Origin: Promethearchaeota archaeon
GTDB lineage: Archaea; Asgardarchaeota; Lokiarchaeia; Sigyniarchaeales; SOKP01
Length of the DNA: 64,000 nucleotides
Reading direction: 5' to 3'
Assembly: GCA_019057795.1 (NCBI GenBank)
Contig: JAHLWS010000053.1
Coordinates: 58,261-122,260, forward strand
A model generated the notes under the pieces. That model was not told the origin of the DNA. It worked only from the letters and a program-made list of their open reading frames with translations, and ran no database searches. Positions 28,866-38,562 of the stretch are shown here, piece by piece (positions within the stretch are counted from its first letter, which is position 1; every line of letters begins with the position of its first letter). The position numbers were made by a program, and so were the translations under genes.

Positions 28866-31052
28866 ATGACATTAAAATTTGAAAATTTAAGTCATATACA
28901 AGTAAAAGAGACTTTAAGTAGCAAAGAAGAGAAAATTTTAGTTATTGATTGTTCTGAGTGTTCAGGGGCACTAGAGGATTTATTTCAAAATGGAGAATGT
29001 ATATTATGTGTTCTAAAAAATTTATATTTAAATAGAAAAAAAGTTTTTGAAAATTTAACAACAAAAATCCATGATCCATTAATCGAACGAGATCAAATTT
29101 CATTATTTTTGAATTATTTTAAAAGAATAAACTATATTAAAAAAATTTGGAGAAAAATTGAGAGTATAGGAAAAAAGAAATGTATATATCAAGAATTTAA
29201 TTGTAAAATCACAGCTTTATGTGCTATGTTTCTCTCTTTAAATAATGATCTTATCTTAAATCCACTTTATGTTTTCAATTTTATTTCTGAGAAAATTGAT
29301 GAACTTAAAGATCACGAATATTTTAATAGAGAGTGCCAAAATTGCTCTAAAAAAGTATTGGTTTTACTGGAAACTCTCTTAAATGCCCTAAATGAACTGA
29401 AAATAATTCAAAGTTATAAAAGATTTCTTAAAAGTAATAGTAATTCCAAAGATTTAAACAAATTTTACGAAGAATTCTTTTTTAAAAAATCGTTATTTTT
29501 TAAAGAAAAAAGAAGTTTTGACAAAGCTTTAATAATATCTACTGGTGATTTAATTGAAAAATATAAAACGGGAGATAATCAAATATTTCAAATTTCTATT
29601 TATAATATTGCTAATGAATATGAAAAAAAATATACTGTACAATATTCATATGAATCCGTAGTTGATGAAAACTATTTTAAAAAGGTTGTACAAGATGTCA
29701 AAAACAATTTAAAACTCCTCGAAATTAATATAATCGCTCCGTTAGAAAATTTAATAAGTATGTACAAAAAAGAAGCTTTAATTTATTTAGATTCAAAATA
29801 TAAGTTTCCATTAATCGAAAGGGAAAGAATTGCATATATCGCTGCATTATGTAAATTAAACATAGAAAAGATTTTTCCTCTATTAATTGACGATTTTATT
29901 GAAGAAGTTTTTTTAGATTCTCCAAATGATAAGATATACATAAATCATCAAAAATTTGGACGTTGTAGAACAGATATTAAATTTGAATTAAAGGAAATTG
30001 AGAGATTAAAAACATTTTTAAGAATATATAGTGGAAAGAGACTTGACTATTCCAATCCAAGTATTAAAGTAGTAATAAAGAATAAATATTTTTATTGCAG
30101 GTTTGCGATCGATGTTGAACCTATTCAGTTAAATAATTTCGCGTTAGATATAAGAAAGTTAAATAAAAACATATTAACTGTTCAAGATTTACTGAAAAAC
30201 GGAACCATTAGTCCCGCAATAGCCGCATTTTTATATTTGTCGCTAATAAGAAGGGTGAATATCACGGTTACTGGTGAAACCGACACTGGAAAAACAACAT
30301 TAATAAACGCATTAGATTTATTAACACCAAAAGAATTTCGAAAAATATATGTAGAAAATGTGATTGAATCATTAAACCAATCAAAATACGAGAAACATCA
30401 ACTAAAATATAAAGTTGATTCACTCCAAGTAGGATTAAACCATAAACTTTCAAAACAAAATCAAATTAGGAAATTATTACATCGTACGCCTGATATTATT
30501 TATTTAGGAGAAATTCTAACTAAAGAGGAAGCTGAGGCAATGTTTCACTGTTTAGCTGCTGGGTTAAAGGGATTTCAAACGATTCATTCTAACGACATCG
30601 CTTCTTTAATAAATAGAATAATTCATCATTTCAAAATTCATATTTCCTGTTTAAGAGATTTAGGTCTTATCGTTTTCATGAGAAAAAATCGAGAAAAAAG
30701 ATTTGTTGATTCAATTTCGGAAATAAATAATAATATTGAAGATAATAAAGAAATTTATCAAACCCTTTTCAAATTCAATCCTCAAAAACAAAACTGGGCG
30801 AACCTAATAAGTTTATTTAACTCAAACATTATCTGTAAGCTAAGAAAATACGAAGATATTAGTAAAGAAAAATTTCAAGTATTATTTAATCTTTATAAAG
30901 ACATGTTTAATACTCTTCAAATAATTGATAAACTATCAATTGATAAATTAATTAAGTTTTTTGATCAAGTTTCTTTTCATTCTTCAGATAATCTAGAGAA
31001 CCTTTGTTTATTTTTAGAAAATTGGAAAAACTCATGTAGTTTAAATTTATAA
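28866..31052 (+). CDS. Type II/IV secretion system ATPase (TadA/ArlI/PilB-like)
   Basis: The motor that drives assembly of a type IV pilus-like structure. The ATPase core is in the C-terminal third: Walker A GETDTGKTT near residue 470, the Asp box/Walker B region PDIIYLGEI, and the His box GFQTIHSND. The first 170 residues are unusual: CSECSG and CILC, and later CQNCSK, suggest a zinc-binding N-terminus. At 728 residues it is longer than ArlI. It starts a locus with a pseudopilin-like protein and an ArlJ/TadC-like platform protein, 16 bases apart from the former. Confidence 0.88.
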   Translation: MTLKFENLSHIQVKETLSSKEEKILVIDCSECSGALEDLFQNGECILCVLKNLYLNRKKVFENLTTKIHDPLIERDQISLFLNYFKRINYIKKIWRKIESIGKKKCIYQEFNCKITALCAMFLSLNNDLILNPLYVFNFISEKIDELKDHEYFNRECQNCSKKVLVLLETLLNALNELKIIQSYKRFLKSNSNSKDLNKFYEEFFFKKSLFFKEKRSFDKALIISTGDLIEKYKTGDNQIFQISIYNIANEYEKKYTVQYSYESVVDENYFKKVVQDVKNNLKLLEINIIAPLENLISMYKKEALIYLDSKYKFPLIERERIAYIAALCKLNIEKIFPLLIDDFIEEVFLDSPNDKIYINHQKFGRCRTDIKFELKEIERLKTFLRIYSGKRLDYSNPSIKVVIKNKYFYCRFAIDVEPIQLNNFALDIRKLNKNILTVQDLLKNGTISPAIAAFLYLSLIRRVNITVTGETDTGKTTLINALDLLTPKEFRKIYVENVIESLNQSKYEKHQLKYKVDSLQVGLNHKLSKQNQIRKLLHRTPDIIYLGEILTKEEAEAMFHCLAAGLKGFQTIHSNDIASLINRIIHHFKIHISCLRDLGLIVFMRKNREKRFVDSISEINNNIEDNKEIYQTLFKFNPQKQNWANLISLFNSNIICKLRKYEDISKEKFQVLFNLYKDMFNTLQIIDKLSIDKLIKFFDQVSFHSSDNLENLCLFLENWKNSCSLNL

Positions 31053-31068
31053 ATTGTTAAAATCAGAT

Positions 31069-31482
31069 ATGACAAATCTGTTAGAAAAGGCATTATTAAT
31101 GGGTTTTGGAATTTTTGTTTTAACTATTTTTCTATCAATGATTAATCCATTTATTATACAAATTTCTGAATTTAATAGAACAATAGAAAATGACATAATA
31201 GCCTATGAAAGTTTCTTTAATGAGGTAGATATAGCTGTCAAATTCATCATTGAAAATCCAGATGCGATTTATTTAAGAGAAATTGATTATCCTAAAAATT
31301 TGAATGTTACATTTGATGATTTTTATGTTAAATACGATTTTTTAATTGAAAATAAATTAAATTATAAAATATATGAATATAATAAACCTTTTATAAATCA
31401 TTTTTACAGAAATTTATCTACAACTACTTTCATATTAAATGTTTCATGTTTTCAAAACTTTATTGCTGTATATTTTAATTAA
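31069..31482 (+). CDS. Pseudopilin-like membrane-anchored protein
   Basis: About 137 residues: a short N-terminus (MTNLLEKALLMG), one hydrophobic helix to about residue 28, then a polar, aromatic domain outside the membrane. NLLEK places a glutamate just before the hydrophobic run, similar to the Flp-like pilin at 18731, though a clean prepilin cleavage glycine is not present. Location between the ATPase and the platform protein supports a minor pilin or assembly factor. A TTG five codons upstream is the alternative start. Confidence 0.55.
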   Translation: MTNLLEKALLMGFGIFVLTIFLSMINPFIIQISEFNRTIENDIIAYESFFNEVDIAVKFIIENPDAIYLREIDYPKNLNVTFDDFYVKYDFLIENKLNYKIYEYNKPFINHFYRNLSTTTFILNVSCFQNFIAVYFN

Positions 31483-31491
31483 TTTTAAAAC

Positions 31492-33030
31492 ATGACTGAT
31501 TCTATGGTATTAAACGATAAATTAATCAGTTTCTGTCAGAAAATTCATCCTTATAACATCCCTTGTATAAAGTTCAAAGAATTGGATGTTAGGTATAAAT
31601 TAATATACAAAAAAGAATATAAAATTGACGAAAATGATATTAATAAAGCTAGTTTTATAATATTTCTAATATCTTTTATAGTCCTCTTTATTACTTCAAT
31701 ATTTATCACAAATTTTAGTTTAATAATAGTAACAATTTATTCTTTTACCTTAGCATTAATTTTTTCTTATACTTTTAATATTAGGTTTTTTAAAGAGATT
31801 AAAAAGAAAGAGAAGCAAATAAATGCCTTATTGTATCTTGTTAAGATTTATTTTTCCTTAATTCAAAAATCATTAGGAGAAAACGCAGATTATTCCATCA
31901 ATTTTATTAAGTTAATTAAAGAGTATAAACTTCCAATATCAAAAGACTTTGGAGAAATATTAAGTAAAATTCAGCTGGGTGAAAATCCAGAAGCTTTGTT
32001 GTCTGAGATTATTACACCCTCAGAAGATTTTAATTCTTATTTAAAGAACTTACTCTTATCAAATTTCAGTCATAATAGCAATAGTGATGTTTTTAGTGAA
32101 AATTCATTAGAAAAACAATTTAGAACATATCTGAGAGAAATTGAATCTAAATTAACCGTTATATTCTTTATTGGCTTATTTTTCCCCTTAGGTTTATGTT
32201 TTTTAATCTTATTTCAAAGAATTAATTATTTTTTATTAATTTCTATTTTACCGCTTTTTTTCTTCTCTTTAAAATTTCTAAATAAAAAATTTTTAAAAAA
32301 TGACTTTTTTTTGTTAGGATTAATAAACAATTACTCAAAGAAGGAGAAAACAAAATTTGATGAATTTATTTCCTTCCTTATTGGTTTTACTATGAATTTA
32401 AAAAGAAATATTTCTCCTGAAATAGCATTTATTAAGTCATATTCCCAAAATAAACGACAATTTAAATTATTAGAAAAACCATTAAAATCACAAGTTTCAC
32501 AACTTTTAAACTTCTCTTGCTCATTTGACGAAATACTAGAAAACCTACATTTTGAATTGAAATCGATACGATTTAAATTAATTTTGAATGTTATAGGGAA
32601 GATTGTTGCTGAGAATGCTTACCTCTCTCATGAAAAGATAACAGATATCTTAAATGTAATATCAAATCACCAAAAACTCGAAAACCGGTTAGAAATAATA
32701 ATACGAGGAGAAAGATTTAAAGTTTTATTGTTTTTATTTTTGTTACCTATAATTATTGGAGGAATTGGAGGGTTAGTTCCATTATTTAATTTTTTGATTA
32801 GCAATGTTAATTTTAATCCTGGTTTCAACTTAACTTCTTTATTCGATTTAATATTTACTTATGATTTTATTATAATATTTTTCTCCCTCTTATATTGTGT
32901 TTATGTATCCTCCTATTATTTTTTAAGAATAATAAACTACGAAAGAAGGAAAATTTTATTGGTTGTTTCTAATACATTATATGGATTAGCATTTTTCTTC
33001 TCGTGTATAAATATATTAAATTACATTTAA
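31492..33030 (+). CDS. Type IV pilus/secretion platform membrane protein (TadC/ArlJ/GspF-like)
   Basis: 512 residues with paired hydrophobic segments near residues 50-98, a cytoplasmic helical region, paired segments near residues 220-262, a second cytoplasmic region (KRNISPEIAFIKSYSQ to LNVIGKIVAENA) and three or four C-terminal spans. The duplicated T2SSF-type architecture and gene order after the ATPase identify the inner-membrane platform that couples the motor to pilin extraction. It lies 9 bases after the pseudopilin-like gene. Confidence 0.78.
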   Translation: MTDSMVLNDKLISFCQKIHPYNIPCIKFKELDVRYKLIYKKEYKIDENDINKASFIIFLISFIVLFITSIFITNFSLIIVTIYSFTLALIFSYTFNIRFFKEIKKKEKQINALLYLVKIYFSLIQKSLGENADYSINFIKLIKEYKLPISKDFGEILSKIQLGENPEALLSEIITPSEDFNSYLKNLLLSNFSHNSNSDVFSENSLEKQFRTYLREIESKLTVIFFIGLFFPLGLCFLILFQRINYFLLISILPLFFFSLKFLNKKFLKNDFFLLGLINNYSKKEKTKFDEFISFLIGFTMNLKRNISPEIAFIKSYSQNKRQFKLLEKPLKSQVSQLLNFSCSFDEILENLHFELKSIRFKLILNVIGKIVAENAYLSHEKITDILNVISNHQKLENRLEIIIRGERFKVLLFLFLLPIIIGGIGGLVPLFNFLISNVNFNPGFNLTSLFDLIFTYDFIIIFFSLLYCVYVSSYYFLRIINYERRKILLVVSNTLYGLAFFFSCINILNYI

Positions 33031-33048
33031 GAAAGAGTTGAAGAATTC

Positions 33049-33351
33049 CTAACTAAATAAAAAAACATAAATTAATTCTATAAACAAAAAAATTCCAATA
33101 AAAATAACGATTAATTTAGAATAAGACACCACAGTTTTAAAGAACACAGTTTCAAAACCTTTACTAAAAGCAAAAACCTCTATTTCATTTAAAATTTGAA
33201 AAAATGGCATCAAAAAAATAAAAAACAAGACTATAGAAATAAAAATTGCAATAGGCTCAGCAGATATAACCGAAAACGCAAAAATAAAAATAAAAAATGC
33301 TAATAACGAATAGAATTCAAATATAATTAAATTAATCTCTGACATGTACAA
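33049..33351 (-). CDS. Small membrane protein
   Basis: 100 residues with about three hydrophobic segments (roughly residues 7-28, 33-53 and 76-98) and very little between them. No family recognised. It is on the opposite strand just after the platform gene. Whether it belongs to the pilus machine cannot be judged from the sequence. Confidence 0.45.
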   Translation of the reverse strand: MYMSEINLIIFEFYSLLAFFIFIFAFSVISAEPIAIFISIVLFFIFLMPFFQILNEIEVFAFSKGFETVFFKTVVSYSKLIVIFIGIFLFIELIYVFLFS

Positions 33352-33551
33352 TATTTATTAAAGAAAAAACTATTTAAATTTCTAAGATTATAAAAAGTAT
33401 TAAAAAAAAAATAGAGAATTAGGAAGAATTTTATAATATATTATAATGTTAATAATTATTTTGAAATTATATTTTTATTAAAAAGATTGCAATAACTACT
33501 GTAATATTACTAATTACTATAGAATAATATGAAAAGGGGTTAATTAAAATT

Positions 33552-34040
33552 ATGAGAAATTTAAAAATGAAGGGATTAAAGTATAGTAATGGGAAATACG
33601 AACTATTTAATGAACGTTTTGTATTTTTCCCTCCACAAATCATTGACATTTTATCATCAATTTATGGGGAAGGTGTAAAATCTTTATTAGTGTGGTTAGG
33701 TAAAAAAGTTGGTTGGGCATTAATTCAAAAGTGGGATGATAATTTAAAATCTAAAACATTAAATGATCTAGTCAATCAATTTAGTAGTATATTAAGCAAT
33801 CATGGTTGGGGTCGTTTTACACCCAAAAAGATTTCTGATAATTTAATTGTAATTGAGCTACATCATAACATTTCTAATGATTTAGGTAGCAAATCAAAAT
33901 ATACCTGTTATTACATAACAGGACTATTAGCTGGCTTTGGCGAATATGCTTTATACAGAGTAAATGTTATAGAAAATAATTGTTGTATAGAAAATCCTAG
34001 TTTAGGCTCATGTGAATTTAGAATTGAGAAAAGTATTTAA
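33552..34040 (+). CDS. V4R (4-vinyl reductase) domain protein
   Basis: 162 residues. The C-terminal half shows the V4R pattern: TCYYITGLLAGFGEYALYRVNVIENNCC followed by NPSLGSCEFRIEKS, i.e. a Cys, a G-x3-G, then E-x2-C-x6-G-x-C-x-F. V4R domains bind small hydrophobic molecules or hydrocarbons and share the fold of the eukaryotic TRAPP subunit Bet3. A single domain without a fused effector suggests a sensor or adaptor. Convergent with the acidic protein at 34050. Confidence 0.75.
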   Translation: MRNLKMKGLKYSNGKYELFNERFVFFPPQIIDILSSIYGEGVKSLLVWLGKKVGWALIQKWDDNLKSKTLNDLVNQFSSILSNHGWGRFTPKKISDNLIVIELHHNISNDLGSKSKYTCYYITGLLAGFGEYALYRVNVIENNCCIENPSLGSCEFRIEKSI

Positions 34041-34049
34041 AGACATAAT

Positions 34050-34436
34050 TTACCAAGGGTCCCATTCTTCAGGGTTAAGTACTTCACTTTCATTATTTCC
34101 AATATTTTCCTCAGTTGGTTTAGCTTGGAATTCAAGATAATCATTATTTTCCTCGATTACCTGTTTTTGGGGGTCACTCTCGCTCGAAATTAAACTTTCT
34201 GTTAGAATTATTTGATCTTCGCCAATTACAACATCTTTAAAAGCAGTGATTAAGGATAGAAAATTAAAAAATTCTTCTTTAGCCATTTCTACGATTAAAG
34301 ACTCGCTATTTTTTAACAAAGTAAGTTTAATTATCCGAACTTCACCACTTATTTCTACTGAAGTTAATTCTATACTTTCATTTTTATTTTTTAGCTGAAT
34401 TTTCCACGAAGTTTCTCTAGTTTTTTCAATTTCCAT
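34050..34436 (-). CDS. Hypothetical acidic protein
   Basis: 128 residues, not recognised. A beta-rich first half (WKIQLKNKNESIELTSVEISG, VRIIKLTLLKN) is followed by an acidic, low-complexity tail ending in NPEEWDPW. The tail looks like a disordered peptide with a tryptophan-containing docking motif. Convergent with the V4R gene, 9 bases away. Confidence 0.5.
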   Translation of the reverse strand: MEIEKTRETSWKIQLKNKNESIELTSVEISGEVRIIKLTLLKNSESLIVEMAKEEFFNFLSLITAFKDVVIGEDQIILTESLISSESDPQKQVIEENNDYLEFQAKPTEENIGNNESEVLNPEEWDPW

Positions 34437-34585
34437 TCTTTAAATTACACTCTTAAGATAATTAAAATTCAATAATTTAATAAAAATTAACTAATTTATA
34501 ATTTTCTTTATAATTTTCATATCGTTTTTAACTAATAATGCTAAAAAAGGGAACTCACTTTTTCAAATTATTTAACAAAGATAAT

Positions 34586-35245
34586 TCAAAGATAATTGAA
34601 TATTAAAAAATTATATACAAAAAAAATAAGGATAAGGATTGGAGGTCTATATTGGGTTAAAAATTGAAATTTTTCTGTTTTATTATTATAAAATAGAATT
34701 AATGATTTTAAGAGATATTTTTCGCCAGTGGATTTATTGAGTTGTGAAAAATCTCTAAATTTATAAAATATTTCAATAAATATTTTTTGTATTTTTGAGA
34801 AATTTTCATTTTCACTAAAAAACATCTCATAGACATTCATATTTGTTAAATTGTGTGTAATTAGATAACTAATTATTCCCATTATTAAATATAATAACAA
34901 TAAAATGGAAAAAAATAAAAGTAACCATTGAAAATTCAAATAATATATTGGATTAAAAAGAAACAGCATTGTTAATAACTTACCATCACTTCCTCCTATT
35001 ATCTTTAAACAAAATAATATGAATGATAAAAAAAACGCTAAGAAAAGAAACCATATCTTTCCTATTATAAAAATTATTATATTATTATAAAAATGCAAAA
35101 ATTCAATAAAAATTAAGAAGCTACCTATTAAAAAAAGAACAGAAAGAACTTTATTGGGTATTATTCTAAACCTGATATCTCGATACATGCAATAAAATAA
35201 AACTATATTTGAATAGAAAAAAAAAAAGAAAACATTTAAAATCAT
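34586..35245 (-). CDS. Prepilin peptidase, A24 aspartic protease family
   Basis: Removes the class III leader of archaeal pilins and archaellins at the membrane. The two catalytic aspartates are in YRDIRFRIIPNK (Asp23) and IGGSDGKLL (Asp87, the GxGD-type loop, here GGSD). Six or so hydrophobic segments complete the family outline at 219 residues. It is the last gene of an operon with a small winged-helix regulator (4 bases apart) and an Orc1/Cdc6-like ATPase, an unusual association. Likely substrate: the pilin at 18731. Confidence 0.85.
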   Translation of the reverse strand: MILNVFFFFFYSNIVLFYCMYRDIRFRIIPNKVLSVLFLIGSFLIFIEFLHFYNNIIIFIIGKIWFLFLAFFLSFILFCLKIIGGSDGKLLTMLFLFNPIYYLNFQWLLLFFSILLLLYLIMGIISYLITHNLTNMNVYEMFFSENENFSKIQKIFIEIFYKFRDFSQLNKSTGEKYLLKSLILFYNNKTEKFQFLTQYRPPILILIFFVYNFLIFNYL

Positions 35246-35249
35246 TTGT

Positions 35250-35534
35250 TCATAATTCTCCTTCCCAAATTTCTATAAATTTCTTTAAACTCTTTGCGCG
35301 AATGTTTTCAGTTTTATATCGATATATTTTAATCCGTCCAAATATTTTTTCTTGAATCAGATTTAAGGATTTTAAATGGTTTAGATGAGATTTAACGCTT
35401 GTGTGATTCAGTCTTGATTTTTTTATAATTTGAGATATTGATAATTCATGGTTTATAGCAAGTATTTTTAATATTTTTATTCTCGCTTTTGAACCCAATA
35501 AATTCTCTATGTTAAAATTTTCTTTAACTATCAA
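35250..35534 (-). CDS. ArsR-like winged-helix regulator
   Basis: 94 residues with a full winged helix: LGSKARIKILKILAINHELSISQIIKKSRLNHTSVKSHLNHLKSLNLIQ, then a wing with KIYRYK. No metal-binding cysteines. Its ATG overlaps the stop of the Orc1/Cdc6-like gene by 4 bases, so they are co-translated. Confidence 0.8.
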   Translation of the reverse strand: MIVKENFNIENLLGSKARIKILKILAINHELSISQIIKKSRLNHTSVKSHLNHLKSLNLIQEKIFGRIKIYRYKTENIRAKSLKKFIEIWEGEL

Positions 35535-36745
35535 ATCTTAATTCCCTTAGATTGTAAAATGTTTATGATTATTTCTTCAAATTTTGAAAGTGAAATCTCT
35601 TGAACTGCAATTAAAGCCCTTCGACCTTTTATAGACTCACTTTTGATCTCCACAGTAATTAAATTCTCTCTTTTAAAATCTTGAAGATAATTCCATAATT
35701 GTGAATACGACCGCGGTTGAATTCCTAAATTTTCGCATAAAATCAAATATGAATTTGTAATTACTATTGAAGAAATTTGAATCTTTCCACTTTTCTTTAA
35801 AGCTTTTATAATTGCTAATAAGAAAATTACTTTCTGTAATGTCATATATTTTAAAATATCTAGAGTAGAAAATGGAACTATATCATGATTTCCAAGACGT
35901 ACGCATTCCATAGTGATATATTTTAAATCCTGATTTTCAGCAATTTTACTTGATTTCCATATAAGATTTAACCCATATCTAATATCTCCACTTTGATAAA
36001 CCAAATCTGATATAGTTTTGATTAATTTGTTAGAAATTATATTCTCTTTTAAACTTATCTCTGCTCTGTACTTCAAAATGTCATACAATTGCTCTTTTGT
36101 GTAATTTTTAAATTTGATTATATTCCTTTGAAGCGTACTCATAGTACTAACATCTAAGTTGCTTAAACACGAGATATTTCTCGCTATTCCAATAATAGAA
36201 ATGCGTTGTCGAGCGTTAAAAGAATCATCGTTAATTCTCGTAAGAGAATATACCAGATCTCCACCATTATTTATTAAATAACCTAATTCATCCAATACAA
36301 TTAAAAGCTGTAAGTTTTGGTTATTAACTGAGTCTACAATAATATCTAGTAAATCTTGGGGCGAATATCCTCTTTTTGGAAAATTTTTGTTAAGTGCGCG
36401 AACGATTTTGATTAGAACTTTGTAACTAGTTCTTTCTTTCCTACAATTTATATGTACATATTTGATTAAAATTGATCTTTTTTCTGCGGCATTTGTTATC
36501 ATCTCTCCAAACAATTTAATTGCTGCTGTTTTCCCTATTCCCGTTTTTCCTATAATTAATATTTTACGCGATATAGAATTTGGATTTGTTATTAACACTA
36601 AAAAAAGTTGAGATAATAGCGCCAATTCCTTTTCTCGATGTAGTAACTTCTTTGGAACGAAATTAATATCAAGTTTACTCTCGTTTTTGAATAATGAAGG
36701 TTTTTTTAGTAAATCTTCAAAGTAGTCTATTGTTATAAAGAACAC
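35531..36745 (-). CDS. Orc1/Cdc6-family AAA+ ATPase
   Basis: 404 residues. Walker A is GKTGIGKT (66-73), Walker B LLIVLDELGYL (about residue 147), and sensor-1 ISIIGIARN. The Cdc6-specific part (GDIRYGLNLIWKSSKIAE) is followed by a C-terminal winged helix with a basic end. An archaeal replication initiator is the family's main role. The operon with a winged-helix protein and prepilin peptidase is not the usual setting, so it may be a paralogue with another job. The 260-base AT-rich gap upstream of its start could contain an origin. Confidence 0.85.
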   Translation of the reverse strand: MFFITIDYFEDLLKKPSLFKNESKLDINFVPKKLLHREKELALLSQLFLVLITNPNSISRKILIIGKTGIGKTAAIKLFGEMITNAAEKRSILIKYVHINCRKERTSYKVLIKIVRALNKNFPKRGYSPQDLLDIIVDSVNNQNLQLLIVLDELGYLINNGGDLVYSLTRINDDSFNARQRISIIGIARNISCLSNLDVSTMSTLQRNIIKFKNYTKEQLYDILKYRAEISLKENIISNKLIKTISDLVYQSGDIRYGLNLIWKSSKIAENQDLKYITMECVRLGNHDIVPFSTLDILKYMTLQKVIFLLAIIKALKKSGKIQISSIVITNSYLILCENLGIQPRSYSQLWNYLQDFKRENLITVEIKSESIKGRRALIAVQEISLSKFEEIIINILQSKGIKI

Positions 36746-37006
36746 CCGATAAAATTATATTAAAAGTTAGAAAATTATTGTATATAATAAAATACAGAGT
36801 AGTAGTTTTTGATTATTAAAATAATAATTTAACATTTAATCAAACAATTTTCTCTCTGGAAATACCAAACAAATCTCGTAATATCAATACTCACTCTCAA
36901 AATACTTAAAAAAAATGCGTAATAATTTTTTGTCGGACATTTCATGCCATCATTGTATCTATAGAATCTACAATTTAAATAAATATTAACAAATCAAATA
37001 AATAAA
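36746..37006. promoter_or_regulatory. AT-rich gap upstream of the Orc1/Cdc6-like gene, possible origin
   Basis: 260 bases with no gene. It contains TTTTCTCTCTGGAAATACC (about 36848-36866), which distantly resembles the core of an origin recognition box, but only one copy is visible and there is no tract of G residues. Origin status is a guess from its position beside a Cdc6 family gene. Confidence 0.2.
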
Positions 37007-38224
37007 TTAGAATTTAAATGTTAGATCTCTAATTAATTTGAATTTTGTTCTTTTTCTAATATTAACTTTCATACAAATAGAAGTAAAAAGGATAATTAAA
37101 ATCGAAAAAAGAAAAATGTTTGTTGTAAAAAATAAATTAAAAACCCCTTGACTTAAAAAGTTTTGAATTTTAAAGTTCAAAGTTATTGTTTTATTTTCTA
37201 GATATTTGGTGCCGTTGAATACGATGTCAACATAAAACTTTTTTTCATTTTCTTTAAATCTAAAGTTATTTGAAGAGATTTCAATATCTACAAATCCCGA
37301 TTGGTTGGTTTTAAATTGATCTTCATATTCCAATGTTAAATCATTATAAATAATTGTTTTTAAAATCTGGTTTTTAAGTGGTTTTATACTTTGGTTGAAA
37401 AAATAGAAGTAAAGGTTGATTGTTATTATATAATGGTTTTCTAAATTGTTATCGAATCTCAATATTTCTACGAAAATTGCTAGTTTTTCTACAAAAATTT
37501 CATAAGAAAATGTAGCATTATTATAAATCATGTTATTTCTTATGTCAAAGATTATATTATTTTCTCCTAAATTTAAATGAGAAATTGTTGATATATTAAA
37601 TGAAATTTCCCCACTCTCGTTTGTTGTAAAATTATTTTGATAAAGTATTTTCTTATTAGAAATTATTTCAAAATGAAAAGTTTCGTTAACTAAATAAGAG
37701 TGGTTGTCTGTGCTATAAAATTTTGCTGTAAAAAAGTTATAACCTCCGTATTTTAGAACGCTTTTAAAACCGATTAATTGACACATCACATTTCTTTTTA
37801 ACACATTTACGATTATAATTCCTCTAAAAGCATTTACAGACCCCCCCGCTCCATTTTGATCTTTGTAAAAATGGTATAATTTAATAAATAATGTATTAGT
37901 ATAATTCGAAAATGAAATATTTAAAAATTCAATATTAATTGTCCAATTCTTTTCTGAATATCCAATTTCATGGTGCTCTGAAGAATTCCAAAGAATATTA
38001 TCAAAAATATCAAAAATTTGAACTTGGAAATACGAGATTTCATGCTCAGGGTCATAAATTAATTCCCATGAAGCGTTAATGTTAATTTTTTCGTTATTAT
38101 AATAAATATCGTTATCGCTTGTAAAAACAAAAACATCGAAGGAAAAACTTTTAACGGACTTGGTAATTAGTATTATTGATAGAACGAGACACAGGAATAA
38201 AACTATTACATTTTTTTTGTTCAC
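37007..38224 (-). CDS. Secreted, membrane-anchored beta-rich protein
   Basis: 405 residues: an N-terminal signal peptide (about residues 1-27, hydrophobic after KKN), a long outward-facing beta-rich part with many Asn and Tyr and several N-x-S/T glycosylation sequons, then one membrane span near residues 367-390 and a short basic cytoplasmic end. Repeating motifs such as NESGEISFNIS and NQSGFVDIEIS suggest two or three Ig-like domains. Its position beside the pilus locus fits a cell-surface or adhesion role, but no family is certain. Confidence 0.65.
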   Translation of the reverse strand: MNKKNVIVLFLCLVLSIILITKSVKSFSFDVFVFTSDNDIYYNNEKININASWELIYDPEHEISYFQVQIFDIFDNILWNSSEHHEIGYSEKNWTINIEFLNISFSNYTNTLFIKLYHFYKDQNGAGGSVNAFRGIIIVNVLKRNVMCQLIGFKSVLKYGGYNFFTAKFYSTDNHSYLVNETFHFEIISNKKILYQNNFTTNESGEISFNISTISHLNLGENNIIFDIRNNMIYNNATFSYEIFVEKLAIFVEILRFDNNLENHYIITINLYFYFFNQSIKPLKNQILKTIIYNDLTLEYEDQFKTNQSGFVDIEISSNNFRFKENEKKFYVDIVFNGTKYLENKTITLNFKIQNFLSQGVFNLFFTTNIFLFSILIILFTSICMKVNIRKRTKFKLIRDLTFKF

Positions 38225-38329
38225 AACAATTCTTTATATTAAATTATAAAAACTTAGATAATTTCAAAAAACATTTATTTTATCAAATATTTAAATTCAA
38301 AACTAAGAAATGTGTTTTACTGAAAGTAG

Positions 38330-38527
38330 ATGGGAAAAGTTAGAACTATATTAATAAAAAAGGTTTCAAAAGAGTTAATAAATAAATATCCTGATGTTTT
38401 TACTACGGATTTTGAAAAAAATAAAGAATTATTAGATAAATATCTTGAAGTAGACTCAAAACACTTAAGAAATCGAATTTCGGGATATATCGTTAATCTA
38501 ATGAAGATCAGATCTCGAGAACAATAA
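38330..38527 (+). CDS. rps17e: Small ribosomal subunit protein eS17
   Basis: 65 residues with the archaeal/eukaryotic eS17 pattern: GKVRTILIKKVSKELINKYP, then DFEKNKELL and SKHLRNRISGYIVNLMK. Archaeal members are this short; eukaryotic ones have an added tail. Stands alone on the plus strand, 35 bases before a zinc-ribbon gene that may share its transcript. Confidence 0.93.
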   Translation: MGKVRTILIKKVSKELINKYPDVFTTDFEKNKELLDKYLEVDSKHLRNRISGYIVNLMKIRSREQ

Positions 38528-38562
38528 AAAATTGAGTTTAATTATAATTATTTATTGAGGGT

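Noticed and set aside
36848..36866. Origin recognition box-like sequence near the Orc1/Cdc6-like gene
   Set aside because: One weak match without the G-tract or paired copies; too weak to call an origin.
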